Source: Sulfurovum sp. UBA5198 (GTDB taxonomy: Bacteria; Campylobacterota; Campylobacteria; Campylobacterales; Sulfurovaceae). Taken from it: a stretch of 64,000 nucleotides of DNA. The position numbers were made by a program, and so were the translations under genes. The stretch lies in NCBI GenBank assembly GCA_002412865.1, contig DHVW01000013.1, forward strand, positions 92,142 through 156,141, read 5' to 3'. Every line of letters begins with the position of its first letter. The first letter of the stretch is position 1. Under the pieces are notes generated by a model that saw only the letters and a list, made by a program, of their open reading frames with translations, had not been told where the DNA came from and ran no database searches. This document shows positions 63,665 to 64,000 of this stretch, one piece after another.

Positions 63665-64000
63665 TCTAATTCCTTATTTGCCTAATATGGCAAGTATTAT
63701 ACTATAAATATTTTAAACTACCCATATTCCAATAAAAAACATGACTAGTATAAATAGAATAAAAATTTATTTTATATTTTATTAAAAAATTACTTAATTA
63801 AAAGTTATAATAATATCTATAATAGAACATAAATTTATATATATTTTATAAAAAATGGCTCAAAAAATATTTACAGTAATTACTTATTAGTATTGACCTA
63901 ATAACAATAAAATGATAATTTTGATTACTTATGATGATTCAATTTGTGATGATAAAATGTTTATGATTATATTTGATATTTGTATTTCTTCTCAATGTGG
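63665..64000. other. AT-rich gene-free region upstream of rpsA
   Basis: 336 bases with no convincing gene. The minus strand holds a TATAAT (63696-63701) suited to rpsA, and a small TGCC...GGCA inverted repeat (63680-63693) in its leader. On the plus strand TTGACC (63893-63898) with GATAAT 15 bases on could be a promoter pointing out of the window. A plus-strand frame from ATG 63912 stays open to the edge but has no ribosome site. Confidence 0.4.

Noticed and set aside
63912..64000. Plus-strand frame open to the window edge
   Set aside because: No ribosome site, very AT-rich, only 29 codons visible; coding cannot be supported.
1..64000. CRISPR arrays, insertion sequences, prophage, tRNA and rRNA genes
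   Set aside because: No regularly spaced repeats, transposase or integrase motifs, cloverleaf-like sequences or rRNA signatures were seen in any gap.

Overview
The window is a compact, AT-rich (by eye about one third G+C) piece of a Campylobacterota (epsilonproteobacterial) chromosome. The evidence is a four-subunit 2-oxoglutarate:ferredoxin oxidoreductase (oorDABC), a separate PycA-type biotin carboxylase, a monomeric isocitrate dehydrogenase, a PpiD-like gene in front of ftsA-ftsZ, and a Bpt-type aminoacyl-transferase. The TCA block looks like that of Sulfurimonas-type bacteria that run a reductive TCA cycle, but ATP-citrate lyase is not in view, so the genus and autotrophy are inference. 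I see no insertion sequence, prophage, CRISPR array, rRNA or tRNA.

Layout. 1-6 kb: the end of a Sel1-repeat gene, bioA, and the cell-division run ppiD-like/ftsA/ftsZ, closed by a terminator. 6-8.6 kb: a sulfur operon metY - Rrf2 regulator - cysK behind a good sigma70-type promoter. 8.8-13.7 kb: a Suv3-like RNA helicase, a DUF819 membrane protein, and a Tyr/Arg/Asp-rich secreted protein translationally coupled to a 67-residue protein. 13.7-18.3 kb: dipeptide epimerase, trpC, a TPR protein, a YkgJ cysteine-cluster protein, a TrmN6-type methyltransferase and bpt. 18.4-19.7 kb: two tandem paralogous envelope proteins of unknown function. 20-26.3 kb: a tight minus-strand operon leuD-leuB-purU-trmL-(51-residue membrane protein)-glyS-MnmC2-like oxidoreductase. 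26.4-31.4 kb: rpoD, a CinA/MoaB-fold gene, ppa, pdxJ, pdxA.

31.4-39.2 kb: a LemA/TPM envelope cluster with TPR and CxxC proteins, an M3 oligopeptidase, the RNase P RNA gene with its own promoter, and pycA. 39.4-49.9 kb: icd, mdh, fumC, sucC, sucD, oorD-A-B-C all on the minus strand. Together with pycA these encode most steps between pyruvate/oxaloacetate and isocitrate. They are divided into several transcription units by promoters and strong hairpins. 50-64 kb: dnaE, a DJ-1 protein, efp, a tripartite RND efflux operon (TolC-like, short adaptor, and a pump split into two coupled half-genes), serA and rpsA.

Most of the window is core metabolism and information processing. The parts most worth a second look are the split RND pump, the Rrf2/CysK pair whose regulator ends in isoleucine as Bacillus CymR does, the unlisted 51-codon membrane gene between trmL and glyS, the secreted Tyr/Arg-rich protein with an unusual upstream region, the duplicated envelope-protein pair, and the long perfect inverted repeats that punctuate the TCA cluster.
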